Assembly (NCBI GenBank): GCA_000023185.1
Contig: CP001626.1
Span: 1 to 64,000 of the forward strand
DNA: 64,000 nucleotides
Direction: 5' to 3'
DNA from: Rhizobium leguminosarum bv. trifolii WSM1325
Lineage (GTDB): Bacteria > Pseudomonadota > Alphaproteobacteria > Rhizobiales > Rhizobiaceae
The notes under the pieces are model-generated. The model was given only the letters and a program-made list of their open reading frames with translations. It made no database searches and was not told the DNA's origin. Below, piece after piece: positions 36,016-45,367 of the stretch. The translations under genes and the position numbers were made by a program. Positions within the stretch are counted from its first letter, which is position 1. Each line of letters opens with the position of its first letter.

Positions 36016-36491
36016 GCAACCGTTGATGGGCGTCCTGGCAGAATCCTGCCTCCGCGGAAATGTGCGCATTGCCATCACTGACCCTAACGCGGGTGGCATC
36101 TGTCACTGTACCGACTGACGGCAGGGGACCCGCCGCATTCACCTACTTCGCCATATGGCCGGCCGGTCAGTTCGAGAGTGATGGCGGCACTGTCGATCGG
36201 TGGACGCCAATTCTGTCCGGAGTGCGGATGTCCTCCGTGGACGAGTAAAGCCGAGCTCAAGCAGGGCGTGTCTTTCCGAAGCGTCGACGCCCCGACACAC
36301 AAGCTCTGGATCAAGCGCCGCGAGGCAAGGCTGCGCCCGGTCGACGCCTCCACGCAGTTCCAAGAGGATTCGGTTTAGCAAATCCATGATCGCTGCGAAC
36401 CCACGCATTTGGAATAGAGACGAGTGACCGCACCTTGCTTCAAAGAAACTGCGAGAGATTTTCGGCGCTCGCCGTCGTTCGAACGATCCCC
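36016..36491. other. 476-bp intergenic region, nothing firmly recognised
   Basis: A 66-codon plus-strand frame at 36178-36378 contains a CPECGCP zinc-ribbon-like tetrapeptide core, but it has no ribosome binding site and no further similarity. I leave it unannotated. No repeats or hairpins stand out. Confidence 0.4.
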
Positions 36492-37256
36492 CTAAATTTC
36501 TCGAGCGAGCCAGCGGATCATGTTGGCCATCAGCAGATCATAACCGGGCCATTGCATGAAGTCTTGGGACAGCCAGTGAGGACCGATGTCGGTCGTCCAA
36601 GCTAGAGTCCGGCCGGCGCCATAGTCGCGAACCGATAGGAGCGGCATTTGTCCGGTGCGATGGCCGCAATTAATCAGTGTTTTTGTCTCCATGTCGCCGC
36701 GGGCGGCAACGCGGTTCATGCCAAGGACATAAGGTATCGGCGATGGCACTCCTGCCAGTATCGGATGACCGATTTCATGAATGACCGGATCCAGGCCCTC
36801 TGGCGCTTCCAAGCCATCAGCGCCAGGAAAACACTCGATAGGCAGGCATTCCTCCACCGCCGTGCCGCGGAACATGGCAAGGCCATCGATGCCTTGAAAG
36901 CTGCAATATCCGCCTGCCATCATCAGCGCCCCACCTTTATCCACCCACTCCCTCAGAAGCTCGAGGCGGTTCACGGAGCGGCGGCCTGCCCTGGTCTGCG
37001 GGGTGTAGAGAAGCGACAGCGCGCCCACGTCGGACAACACGACCGCCGAATAGGCGTCAAGTCCGTCCATCGTCGTCGGAAATTCGCTTTCGCAACGCTC
37101 GCCGCCGATCTGGACGACCACGACGCCATGCGCCGCAAGGCCCTGAATGTAGCGCTCGGCACCGTTCGAATATCGCGCAGACGCTCCAACTTCATATCCC
37201 TTGGAGGCAAAGGAGGTGACGTGAAACGTCTCGCCGGCAAGCAGAACTGGCTTCAT
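36492..37256 (-). CDS. Class-I glutamine-amidotransferase-like protein (PF07090 type)
   Basis: The 254-residue cytosolic protein has the flavodoxin-like GATase1 fold of the group often called putative glutamine amidotransferase. It starts KPVLLAGETFHVTSFASKGYEVGASARYSNGAERYIQGL, with nucleophile-elbow-like GGALMMAGGYCSFQG (Cys near 128) and a histidine-containing end (TDIGPHWLSQDFMQWPGYDLL). No synthetase partner is nearby. It is 67 bp downstream of the binding-protein gene and seems to be the last gene of the fusion-importer operon, so a role in handling the imported compound or in sensing is likely. Substrate is unknown. Confidence 0.8.
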   Translation of the reverse strand: MKPVLLAGETFHVTSFASKGYEVGASARYSNGAERYIQGLAAHGVVVVQIGGERCESEFPTTMDGLDAYSAVVLSDVGALSLLYTPQTRAGRRSVNRLELLREWVDKGGALMMAGGYCSFQGIDGLAMFRGTAVEECLPIECFPGADGLEAPEGLDPVIHEIGHPILAGVPSPIPYVLGMNRVAARGDMETKTLINCGHRTGQMPLLSVRDYGAGRTLAWTTDIGPHWLSQDFMQWPGYDLLMANMIRWLAREI

Positions 37257-37323
37257 GGTGGTCTCCCGATGTCAGTTGAATCGGGTGGTGCCACTGCGGC
37301 ACCACCCTTCACGTCGACGGATT

Positions 37324-38328
37324 TCAGAACTTGAATTCTTCGACGTTTGCCGGCGTCACGATATCCGCAGGTCCAAGAAGAACTTCGCCGTTAGCTCCAA
37401 CCTTGTAGGAACCGAGCCTGCCTGCTTCGAAGGTCTCACCCTCCTTGCCCGTCAATTTGCACTGCGCGACGGCCTGGGCCGCATAGTAGGTGAGGTAGCC
37501 GAGATCCTTGACGTTCCACCAGATATCCTGGACGGAGCCGTTCTGGATATACTTCTTAATGAGGGTTGCCGGCGCCAGACCGGTCAGCTTGACCTTGCCG
37601 AGAAGGCCCGCCTGGTCCATTGCACGGGCAGCCGCGGGCAAGCCGATGCCAGCCGGGATGATGATGCCCTTGAGGTTCGGAAATGCCTGCGCCAAGGCCA
37701 GCGCCTGCTGCTGGTTGACCTGTTCGCTCTCCTGGCCATAGGCGACCTGAACGAGCTTCATCTTGGAGTATTTCTTGTCGCCCGCCATCGTCTTCTTCAT
37801 GAAGTCGATCCAGGCATTCTGGTTCGTGGCCGTCGGGGTCGAGGACAGGATCGCAAACTCGCCGTCATAGTTGATCATCTGCCCCATCGATTCCAGCATC
37901 ATTTCGGCCAGGCTGTCGCCGGCCGCCTGATTGAGGAAGACGGAACGGGCGGCAGTCGATACGTCGGAATCATAGGATACGACTTTCACACCCTGCTTGG
38001 CCGCGCGGCGCAAGGCAGGGGCCACGGCATTGGCGTCGTTGGCGGAGATCGCGATGACACCGACTTTCTGCGAAACCAGATTGTTGATGAAATCGATCTG
38101 CGCCTCGGCGGTTGCCTGCGACGGAGCCTGCTTGATCGCCTTGCCGCCGATCTCCTTTGCAGCCTCTTCCGCACCCGTTTGTGCAACCTGGAAATAGGGG
38201 TCTGTGTCGAGCTTGGGCAGGAAGCCGACCGTGACCGGTTCCTTGGCGCATTCCTGCGCGTTTGCCGCCGCGATGCTGGCGATCAAGCTGCCCGCGACAA
38301 GTAGAGTTTTGAAAAGATGCGATGTCAT
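37324..38328 (-). CDS. Sugar ABC transporter substrate-binding protein (RhaS/LsrB type)
   Basis: This 334-residue periplasmic binding protein has a Sec signal (MTSHLFKTLLVAGSLIASIAAANA, cleavage near 24). The mature part has VGFLPKLDTDPYFQVAQTGAEEA, DFINNLVSQKVGVIAISAND and a variable ligand pocket, closest to the rhamnose/AI-2 subgroup. Start follows AGGAGG. It lies 51 bp after the free permease gene. Its ligand is unidentified; rhamnose-like or a related deoxy sugar is a guess from subgroup only. Confidence 0.88.
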   Translation of the reverse strand: MTSHLFKTLLVAGSLIASIAAANAQECAKEPVTVGFLPKLDTDPYFQVAQTGAEEAAKEIGGKAIKQAPSQATAEAQIDFINNLVSQKVGVIAISANDANAVAPALRRAAKQGVKVVSYDSDVSTAARSVFLNQAAGDSLAEMMLESMGQMINYDGEFAILSSTPTATNQNAWIDFMKKTMAGDKKYSKMKLVQVAYGQESEQVNQQQALALAQAFPNLKGIIIPAGIGLPAAARAMDQAGLLGKVKLTGLAPATLIKKYIQNGSVQDIWWNVKDLGYLTYYAAQAVAQCKLTGKEGETFEAGRLGSYKVGANGEVLLGPADIVTPANVEEFKF

Positions 38329-38379
38329 GTCGGTTCCTCCTCAAGATATCCGGTTCGGTGAAGCAGGCTAGCCCCGGAA

Positions 38380-39390
38380 CTACTCGCCTGTTTTGACTTT
38401 GAAATATCGTGCCCTGACGCTGGAAAAGACGCGCTCCGCCGCGTTGCTTGCCAGCAGCGAAACGATGAGCAGAAGGCCGATGACCGTCCCCTGCGCGTCG
38501 CCGCCGATCTGAAGCAGACCAAGAACGTTGCGAATGGTGGCGACCAGCAGCAGCGCCCACAGCACGCCGGTCAGCCGGCCACGCCCGCCGAAGACGCTGA
38601 TCCCGCCCAGAAGCGCGATGGTGATGACGTCGAGTTCGATGCCGACTGCATTGTTGGCGCGGGCATTTGCCAGCCGCGCCGCATAGACCATGCCGGCCGC
38701 CGCACAGACCACCCCCGATGTGACGAACAGGCCAAAGACCGTTCGGGCGAGACGAATGCCGGAATAGCGTGCGGCGTCGGGACTTCCGCCGATCGCATAG
38801 ATGCGTCGGCCGAGCGGCATCTTTTGAAGCGCTATGGCGAAAATCGGGGCAAGCAGCAGAAAGGGAAGGATGGTCAGCGGCACCGGCGATGTGCCGACAG
38901 TATCGATACCGAAATCGAGGAAGCTGTCGGGAAAGTTGTTGATCGAGTCCGAGCCGAGCAGAATATAGGCAATGCCGCGAAACAGAGCCATCGTTCCGAG
39001 CGTCACGACAAGCGAGGGAAGACCGAGTTTCGTGACCAGCAGGCCGTTGAAGGCGCCGCAAATTCCGCCGGCGACAAGCGTCACCGGAATGGCCAGCAGG
39101 AGTGGCGCGCCTGCTTGGATGAGCAAGCCGAAGATCACGCTGGTCAGCGCTAATATACTGCCGACGGACAGGTCGATTTCGCGCGCAATGATCAGCAGGA
39201 CCATCGGCAATACAATGAGCGCGCGCTCTGAAATGCCGGCGACAGCCTGCGAAATATTGAAGACGGAAGCGAAGTTCGGCACGCCCAAGAGAGCGTAGCC
39301 GACGACAACGATCGTCAGCGCTGCCAGGAAATTATCCCAGTTGGCAAAGCGGGTGACGAAGTCGGGATTGCGCTCGGAGTTCGTGCTCAT
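38380..39390 (-). CDS. Sugar ABC transporter permease
   Basis: This 336-residue RbsC-type inner-membrane permease has the class signature AREIDLSVGSILALTSVIFG near residue 70 and a PSLVVTLGTMALFRGIAYI stretch. The ATG at 39390 overlaps the stop of the fusion gene (TGATG); a TTG one codon earlier is rejected. It is the stand-alone partner of the permease domain fused to the ATPase in the next gene, so the pore should be a heterodimer of a free and a fused subunit. Confidence 0.9.
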   Translation of the reverse strand: MSTNSERNPDFVTRFANWDNFLAALTIVVVGYALLGVPNFASVFNISQAVAGISERALIVLPMVLLIIAREIDLSVGSILALTSVIFGLLIQAGAPLLLAIPVTLVAGGICGAFNGLLVTKLGLPSLVVTLGTMALFRGIAYILLGSDSINNFPDSFLDFGIDTVGTSPVPLTILPFLLLAPIFAIALQKMPLGRRIYAIGGSPDAARYSGIRLARTVFGLFVTSGVVCAAAGMVYAARLANARANNAVGIELDVITIALLGGISVFGGRGRLTGVLWALLLVATIRNVLGLLQIGGDAQGTVIGLLLIVSLLASNAAERVFSSVRARYFKVKTGE

Positions 39391-41975
39391 CAATGTGCTC
39401 CCTTGCGCTTGCCGGCGGCGCGGCGGGCGACGAGTGCGTCGATGCCGATGGCGGCGAGAATGACGAGGCCATAGACCCCTTGCAGCCAGAGGGGATCGAC
39501 ACGCACGAGTGTCAGCCCGTTGTTGATGATAAGCAGCATCAAGGCGCCGGCGGCGACGCCGAGCACGGTGCCGGAGCCGCCGCGGACGGCAATGCCCCCG
39601 ACGACGACAGCCGCAATCACGGTCAACTCGAAACCATAGGCAACGCGTGCATCGACCGTGGCATACCGGGACGCCCAGAGCGCACCATCGAACCCGGCCA
39701 GAAGCCCGGCTGCTGAAAAGGCCATCAGGATGCGCGCACGCGAGGGAATGCCGATGAGGCTCGCTCCGCCGGGATTGGAACCGATGGCAAACAGTTCCCG
39801 GCCGATCGAGGTATTGCGGAGGATATAGGCAACGACGAGCAGGGTGGCGATGGCGATCAGGAGCACAGCCGGAACCCCAAAAATATTCGCTGCCGTCATA
39901 TCAAGCCAGGCTTGCGGCACCTGGTCGGCGCTCACCTGCGTCCCGCCGGCCCAAAGGCTGTTGATGCCCCGGAAGATGGACATGGTGCCAAGCGTGACGA
40001 CGATGGCCGGCACGCGGCCGTAGGTGACGATGAGCCCGTTCAGGAAGCCTGCGGCGAGCCCGATCACACAAGCCAGGGCGACACCACCCATGACGCCGAT
40101 CTCGGGATGCAGATGGATCGTCGAGGCCGCTCCATAGGCTGCAAGGCCGATGATCGCGGCCACGGAAAGATCGATGCTGCGGGTGATCACGACAAGCATC
40201 TGGGCGACCGCGACGATCATCAGAAGGCCGGCGTCCATTGCCAGGGCGGATAGATTGGCGCCGCTGAGCATACGTATGTTCAATATCGAAATAGGAATGA
40301 CAACAGCCGCAATTGCCGCAAAGAGCCCCAATTCCCGGCGGGCCAGAACCCGCCGCCATGTGCCCTGCGCCGCTCTTTCCGGGATCTCCGATTTTTCGTC
40401 TTGATGCGGGACCGGCTTGGCAACAATCTCGCCATCCACCTTCTTGACGATCGCGTCGGTCGCTGCACCGATCACCTTTTCCTGCGAGGCCTCATCGTGC
40501 CGAAACTCGGCCGTGACCGAGCCTTCTCTCAGCACGATCATCCGATCAGCCATGCCAAGCAGCTCCGGCAGTTCGGATGAGATCAGGATGATCGCCATGC
40601 CTTTGGCCGCGAGATCGGTCATCATCGCATGGACATCGGCCTTGGTCTGAACGTCGATGCCTTGCGTCGGCTCGTCGAGGATGAGGATGCGAGGATTGGT
40701 CGCTAGCCATTTTGCCAGAACGACTTTTTGCTGGTTGCCGCCGGACAGCGCGCCGACCGGCTGATCGAAGGACTTGAAGCGCAGCCGAAGACGGTCAAGA
40801 AACGGCTTTGCAATGCCAATTTCCTTTTCGCGCGACATCAACCCGCCTCGGGTCGCCTTGTCGAGCACAGTCAACGACGCGTTGTTCAGAATAGGGAAGT
40901 CCATAACCAGGCTCTGCCCGATCCGGTCTTCGGAAACATAGGCTATGCCGTTGCCCATGGCATCTTTCGGCGAGGCAAAGCGCATTGTTTTGCCATCGAT
41001 TGCAATCGTTCCACCTGTCGGCTGATCGATGCCAAACAGGACCCGGGCGATCTCGGTCCGGCCACTGCCGACCAATCCGCCGAACCCCAGGATTTCGCCA
41101 GCTCTCAATTGAAACGACACATCCTGGAACGAACCGTCACAGGACAGTCCCCTGACGTCAAGAACCACATCGCCAGGCGCCGTGTTGTTGCGAGGATAGA
41201 GCCCATCCAGGGAACGCCCGACCATCATCTGGACTGCACGTTCTCTGGATAGATCCGCCGCAATCTCTGTTCCGACATGGCGACCATCACGCAGAACGGC
41301 GATACGATCGGCGACGCGATAGATCTCGTCCATGCGATGGCCAACGAACATCATCGCCACCCCTTGCGGGCGGAGATTGTCCACGACCGTAAACAACCGT
41401 TCCACCTCTCTCTGCGACAAGGCTGCGGTTGGTTCGTCCATGATCAAAACGCGTGCGTCGAGCGAAAGCGCACGGGCAATTTCGACGAGCTGCTGCTCGG
41501 ATGTCCGCAGCCGCCCCAAAGGGGCTGTGACATCCACGTCGAGGCCGACGAGCGTCAGAAGGCGCGCAGCCTCGCTTTGCATCTGCCTGTGGTCAAGTTT
41601 CCAGCGTAAACCGGTCTGCCCGATGAAGAGATTTTCGGCGATGCTGAGATCGGGAAAAAGACCTGGATGCTGATGCATGACGGCGACACCGGCACGCTGC
41701 GCCTCCAGTGGAGACGCGAACGCAACGGGCTTGCCCAGCATGACGACTTGGCCGCCATCTGGCCGATGGACGCCGGCGAGAAGCTTGACGCAGGTGCTTT
41801 TGCCTGCACCGTTCTCTCCAAGCAGGGCAAGCACCTCTCCTGCCCGCAGTTCAATCGACACATTTGCGACAGCGACGGTGCCACCAAAGAACTTCGTGAC
41901 GCCCTCGAGCGACGCGACGACTTGGCCGGTCGCGCTCGTCCCAGCAGCTTTTGGTCTGCCTGAAACATCAAGCAT
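39390..41975 (-). CDS. Fused sugar ABC importer: double ATPase + permease
   Basis: This 861-residue protein joins what is normally two polypeptides. Residues about 20-510 are an RbsA-type double ATPase: Walker A GENGAGKST near 53, signature SEQQLVEIARAL, Walker B VLIMDEPTAAL, then second half GLVGSGRTE, LSGGNQQKV, LILDEPTQGID. After a linker (about 520-570) comes an RbsC-type permease with SIDLSVAAIIGLAAYG and AIVVTLGTMSIFRGI. The start at 41975 gives a normal N-terminus; the frame extends to 42083 but only with non-homologous residues. A short ORF with a strong Shine-Dalgarno overlaps this start. It is divergent from a ROK regulator. Confidence 0.85.
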   Translation of the reverse strand: MLDVSGRPKAAGTSATGQVVASLEGVTKFFGGTVAVANVSIELRAGEVLALLGENGAGKSTCVKLLAGVHRPDGGQVVMLGKPVAFASPLEAQRAGVAVMHQHPGLFPDLSIAENLFIGQTGLRWKLDHRQMQSEAARLLTLVGLDVDVTAPLGRLRTSEQQLVEIARALSLDARVLIMDEPTAALSQREVERLFTVVDNLRPQGVAMMFVGHRMDEIYRVADRIAVLRDGRHVGTEIAADLSRERAVQMMVGRSLDGLYPRNNTAPGDVVLDVRGLSCDGSFQDVSFQLRAGEILGFGGLVGSGRTEIARVLFGIDQPTGGTIAIDGKTMRFASPKDAMGNGIAYVSEDRIGQSLVMDFPILNNASLTVLDKATRGGLMSREKEIGIAKPFLDRLRLRFKSFDQPVGALSGGNQQKVVLAKWLATNPRILILDEPTQGIDVQTKADVHAMMTDLAAKGMAIILISSELPELLGMADRMIVLREGSVTAEFRHDEASQEKVIGAATDAIVKKVDGEIVAKPVPHQDEKSEIPERAAQGTWRRVLARRELGLFAAIAAVVIPISILNIRMLSGANLSALAMDAGLLMIVAVAQMLVVITRSIDLSVAAIIGLAAYGAASTIHLHPEIGVMGGVALACVIGLAAGFLNGLIVTYGRVPAIVVTLGTMSIFRGINSLWAGGTQVSADQVPQAWLDMTAANIFGVPAVLLIAIATLLVVAYILRNTSIGRELFAIGSNPGGASLIGIPSRARILMAFSAAGLLAGFDGALWASRYATVDARVAYGFELTVIAAVVVGGIAVRGGSGTVLGVAAGALMLLIINNGLTLVRVDPLWLQGVYGLVILAAIGIDALVARRAAGKRKGAH

Positions 41976-42024
41976 CCGGCGCATCCGGAATGACGAGAAT
42001 TTCCAACCACGCGCAGCGAGCCAT
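41968..42024 (-). CDS. Possible 18-residue leader ORF overlapping the fusion start
   Basis: The best ribosome binding site in front of the fusion gene (GGAGGAGG) is spaced for the ATG at 42024, which opens an 18-codon frame (MARCAWLEILVIPDAPDA). Its TGA (41968-41970) overlaps the fusion gene's ATG (41973-41975) region as ATGCTTGA. This is the geometry of translational coupling by termination-reinitiation. Alternatively a sequencing or real frameshift links it to the main frame, or it is chance. Confidence 0.35.
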   Translation of the reverse strand: MARCAWLEILVIPDAPDA

Positions 42025-42096
42025 TCCTGGTGCCTCCTCCGACCCCCTAGGGCAGACAACTCCACCCAACTCCCATCGGGCATTTATTAAAGCAGT

Positions 42097-42108
42097 TTAC
42101 TATAATAA
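42097..42108. promoter_or_regulatory. Candidate ROK-regulator operator
   Basis: TTACTATAATAA is an imperfect 12-bp palindrome in the AT-rich divergent region between the fusion importer and the ROK gene. NagC/Mlc-type regulators bind AT-rich palindromes with TTA...TAA ends. It also overlaps a plausible -10 element (TATAAT at 42101-42106). Confidence 0.45.
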
Positions 42109-42234
42109 TGCTTGATTGTGGTCAACCCACATTTTAAGGATGGCCTCTGGAGACAGCGTCCTGGCCTGCGCGATAGTTGCGTAAATTCAGCGGTCGCGTT
42201 ACCGGTGCTGGCACTTAAAGCAACGTGCTTTTGA

Positions 42235-43491
42235 ATGGTCCTTTCACGGTTGGATCGCATGGCAGGAAAAGGCAGTAATTCCGTCCAGCTTCGTCACTAC
42301 AACGAGCGCGTTGTTCTGGACGCAGTGCGACGCTTTGGCCAAGCATCTAAGGCGGAGATCGCGCGGTTCGCACATCTTACCCCACCAGCTGTTGCGGCGA
42401 TCGTTGAGGCTCTTGTCGCAGGTGGCTATCTGGTCGAAAATGGCAAGCGCTTCGGCGGCAAGGGCCAGCCGTCTGCAATGTACGGGCTTGCCAGCACCGG
42501 GGCTTATTCGATCGGCTTTCATATCGGCCGCAGAGCGATGGATGCCATCCTAATCGACTTTGCGGGGCAAATCTGCGCGTTCGAGACCCACGACTACGAT
42601 CATCCGGATCCCGACAGCATAAAGCGCCTAGGCGCTGCCGCCATCGGGCGTTTCAAGTCACAGCTTGGCGCTGTTCATAGCTCGCGCCTGATCGGCATCG
42701 GGATTTCCGCCCCTTATTTCATTGGCGGATGGGACGAGGAGCTCGGATTTCCCGGTGATGTCCAACTGGCCTGGCGGTCCTTTGACCTGAAGGGCCATTT
42801 TGCCGACACCCACAGTCTTCCTGTCATGATCGAGAATGACGCGTCGGCAGCTGCCGTCGCGGAATTGGTGTACGGGTTGGGTAAGAAATTTGCTGACTTC
42901 CTCCACATCTCACTCAGCACATTCGTCGGCGGCGGCCTTGTCCTCGATGGGACCCTGCAGACTGGTCCGAACGGCAATACCGCAGCTTACGGGCCGTTCC
43001 CGGTGACACATTCGACGCTAAGCTCCGTTCCCAAGCCGGCTGGAAAATTCGAAGTTCTGCTTCATCGTGCCTCAATCTATACCCTCGTCCATCATCTCAG
43101 GACCAACGGTATAGACATCAGGCGGGTCCGTGATCTCGACCCGATGCCGCCAGCCGCGCGCACATTTGTTTCCGAGTGGCAGGACGACTGCGCGGATGCT
43201 CTTGCCCAGGCGATTATCGGAAGCATTGCCGTCATCGATGTCGAAGCGGTTGTCATCGACGGGCTTCTCCCCGCTCCACTGCTCATGGAAACCGTTGCCC
43301 GCGTCCGGCAATGTTTTTCAGAGATGGTTCCCCCCGGCTTGATCGCACCCACGATCACCGCCGGTGCCCTGGGAGCCCGGGGTTCCGCGCTCGGAGCGAG
43401 CATTCTTCCGCTCTACCTGATGTTCGGTCCAGATACCGGCGTTCTCATGAAAAAAGGCAACGATAAGAAGCCGCTTTTGATTGGCTCTTAG
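42235..43491 (+). CDS. ROK-family transcriptional regulator (NagC/XylR type)
   Basis: The 418-residue regulator has an N-terminal winged HTH (ASKAEIARFAHLTPPAVAAIVEALVAGGYLVENG, residues 36-70) fused to a ROK sugar-kinase-like domain (IGIGISAPYFIGGW, PVMIENDASAAAVAELVYGLG). The typical ROK glycine-rich LSTFVGGGLVLDG is present. There is no clear CxCGxxGC zinc motif. Start at 42235 or 42259. It is divergent from the fusion importer, whose substrate or its phosphate is probably the effector. Confidence 0.9.
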   Translation: MVLSRLDRMAGKGSNSVQLRHYNERVVLDAVRRFGQASKAEIARFAHLTPPAVAAIVEALVAGGYLVENGKRFGGKGQPSAMYGLASTGAYSIGFHIGRRAMDAILIDFAGQICAFETHDYDHPDPDSIKRLGAAAIGRFKSQLGAVHSSRLIGIGISAPYFIGGWDEELGFPGDVQLAWRSFDLKGHFADTHSLPVMIENDASAAAVAELVYGLGKKFADFLHISLSTFVGGGLVLDGTLQTGPNGNTAAYGPFPVTHSTLSSVPKPAGKFEVLLHRASIYTLVHHLRTNGIDIRRVRDLDPMPPAARTFVSEWQDDCADALAQAIIGSIAVIDVEAVVIDGLLPAPLLMETVARVRQCFSEMVPPGLIAPTITAGALGARGSALGASILPLYLMFGPDTGVLMKKGNDKKPLLIGS

Positions 43492-44051
43492 GAAAGTTGA
43501 TCGTGCCTTTGGCTTCCAGGGTAGAAACGAATACGTGGCGGTACGGCGGGCGGGGCGAAACAGGATACGCCATTACTTTTTGCATTCGGCTTGATGAGAA
43601 GCAGGCACAAGACTTTCGCCCGTCAGCTTCCCGGCGCTTATTCTTCCACCGGGAATCGGATGAGGGCGGGCGCGAAACGCACTGCCCATCGCGGATGTGT
43701 CAAGGGCAACGAAGATTATCCTTCGTGCATGGCAGCATGGACATCTGCGCCCGCCTTTCGATTAGGCTGACGGCGCGATAGGTCTTTGGTTTTCCGCATG
43801 TCGCGATCGCAACCGCGCAGTAATGCGGGACATGCTTGAGACGCCGCTATCCTCTGGATGGGCCCCTGAAGAGCGGCGAGCTGTTCTGCAATCAGCCGCC
43901 GTGTCGGGTTGCACACCGCGCTTGATAAAAGGGCGCCAGGGACGTCGATGCTTTCGACCAGTTTCAACTCGGTACGGCGTGTTGGAAAGGAATGTCTCGG
44001 ACACAAGAAGTCCTGTCCTCGACGGACAGAACATCTGTCATCCGCTCCCCT
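43492..44051. other. 560-bp intergenic region, nothing recognised
   Basis: Several short open frames overlap on both strands but none has a ribosome binding site or family-like sequence. This is the downstream spacer of the ROK and S21 genes, which converge here. Confidence 0.5.
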
Positions 44052-44291
44052 TTAGCGACCAGGAGCTCTTGCTTTCTTGGGGGCCGAAATACCGCTTTCC
44101 CGCTCAAGCTTTTTGCGAGCGAGTTTACGGACACGCCTGATGCCCTCGGCCTTCTCACGAGCACGTTTTTCGGAGGGCTTTTCAAAACGCTCCCGAAGTC
44201 GGGCCTCCCGGAATACGCCCTCGCGCTGCAACTTCTTTTTCAAAAAACGGAGCGCTTGCTCAACGTTGTTGTCACGTACCAGAACCTGCAT
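44052..44291 (-). CDS. rpsU: Small ribosomal subunit protein S21
   Basis: This 79-residue S21 begins [29 protein letters not shown] and continues with the arginine/lysine-rich helix characteristic of the family, plus a basic C-terminal extension ([23 protein letters not shown]) usual in alphaproteobacteria. The ATG at 44291 has TAGGAG upstream; the frame to 44333 is a shadow. It is a component of the 30S subunit near the anti-Shine-Dalgarno. Rhizobia often carry more than one rpsU copy, so an accessory-replicon copy is plausible. Confidence 0.93.
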   Translation of the reverse strand: MQVLVRDNNVEQALRFLKKKLQREGVFREARLRERFEKPSEKRAREKAEGIRRVRKLARKKLERESGISAPKKARAPGR

Positions 44292-44686
44292 TCTAAAACT
44301 CCTAGGATCGCTAACGCGCCTCATTAGATCCACACGCGTTGATGATCAAGCCTTGGAACGCCGATTGCCTAAATTCTCTGTCGTCACTGTTTCATGGGCA
44401 CGATCGCGAATGGGGCTAGAGGTAAGCTCTGCCAGCGATTTAAGGGTCGGAGGTTTCGCAGCTAAAGGACGACTGAAAACCTCCCCAATTGGACTGAGTT
44501 GCCCGCGTCAAATCGAACGAGATGATTTACCAGTTTCCTATTTGCGGCCTGATGCGAGGCGGTCGGATGATCACCACGATTACTCGAAGGGCAGCCGCAG
44601 CATTGCCCAGTTTGACCGGATTGGGAGATTAAGGCCAGGCCGCCTGGCAGCTTGCCGCTTCGATGAAAACCGCCATATAACGCGCG
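44292..44686. other. 395-bp intergenic region, nothing recognised
   Basis: This is the divergent spacer between rpsU and the J-domain protein gene. Long frames across it are antisense extensions of rpsU and are not protein-like. Confidence 0.5.
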
Positions 44687-45292
44687 ATGACGTTTGATTC
44701 AATTTTTGTCGGCCTGAGGCCAACGAGCAAAAAATCAGCTCTTCCCCCCGAGCCTTCCCAGTCGAAATGCCAGTGGGACGGTTGCGAAAGCGGCGGCACC
44801 AATCGTGCGCCCGTTGGGCGAGATGCGGAAGGTTTGTACCTGCTGTTCTGCCCGCAACATGCGAGAGAATACAATAAGGGATATAATTTCGCGAGCAATC
44901 TGTCCGATCCGGTGACCGCCCGCTATCAGAGTGAGGCAGCAAGCGGCGCCCGTAAGACGTGGGGTACCCGCGTTGATCATGCGACAGAGATGCCGCTTCC
45001 TTCGACCGTCCGCTCGGGCACGGCAAAAGCCCTTAATGCACGCAAGAGTGCTGCCCAACATCAAGCAACGAAAGCTGTTCTCCAGCGACGCAAGCTCAAG
45101 GTATTGGAAGCGAAAGCCTTCGAAACGCTCGGCCTTTTGCAGGACGCGGCGCCCGAGGAGATCAGGCGCCGCTACAAGCAGATGCTCAAGCTACATCATC
45201 CAGACGCCAACCGAGGAGATCGAAACTCGGAAGCTGAGCTCCAAGCGGCAATCGACGCCCATAAAATCCTCAAGTTGAACGGGTTCTGCTAA
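44687..45292 (+). CDS. DnaJ-like J-domain protein with N-terminal Cys/His cluster
   Basis: The 201-residue soluble protein has a C-terminal J domain (AFETLGLLQDAAPEEIRRRYKQMLKLHHPDANRGDR, about 142-177) with the HPD tripeptide needed to stimulate Hsp70. Its N-terminal half has a possible zinc-binding set: CQWDGC, then FCPQHAREYNKGYNF. It lacks the G/F and zinc-finger regions of full DnaJ. Such proteins are frequent in Rhizobiales. The start has no strong Shine-Dalgarno. The client is unknown. Confidence 0.85.
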   Translation: MTFDSIFVGLRPTSKKSALPPEPSQSKCQWDGCESGGTNRAPVGRDAEGLYLLFCPQHAREYNKGYNFASNLSDPVTARYQSEAASGARKTWGTRVDHATEMPLPSTVRSGTAKALNARKSAAQHQATKAVLQRRKLKVLEAKAFETLGLLQDAAPEEIRRRYKQMLKLHHPDANRGDRNSEAELQAAIDAHKILKLNGFC

Positions 45293-45367
45293 ATCGGAGA
45301 CACAGTCTCTGCGGGTCAACAGGCAAGACGTCGCCGTGAAAAAGCTGTGTAGTGCGCGACGCACGTC

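Noticed and set aside
36178..36378. Small plus-strand frame with CPECGCP, possible zinc-ribbon protein
   Set aside because: No ribosome binding site, no second cysteine pair, and the rest is arginine/serine-rich.
43497..44034. Several 90-100 codon frames between the ROK gene and rpsU
   Set aside because: None has a Shine-Dalgarno or recognisable sequence; they overlap one another on both strands.
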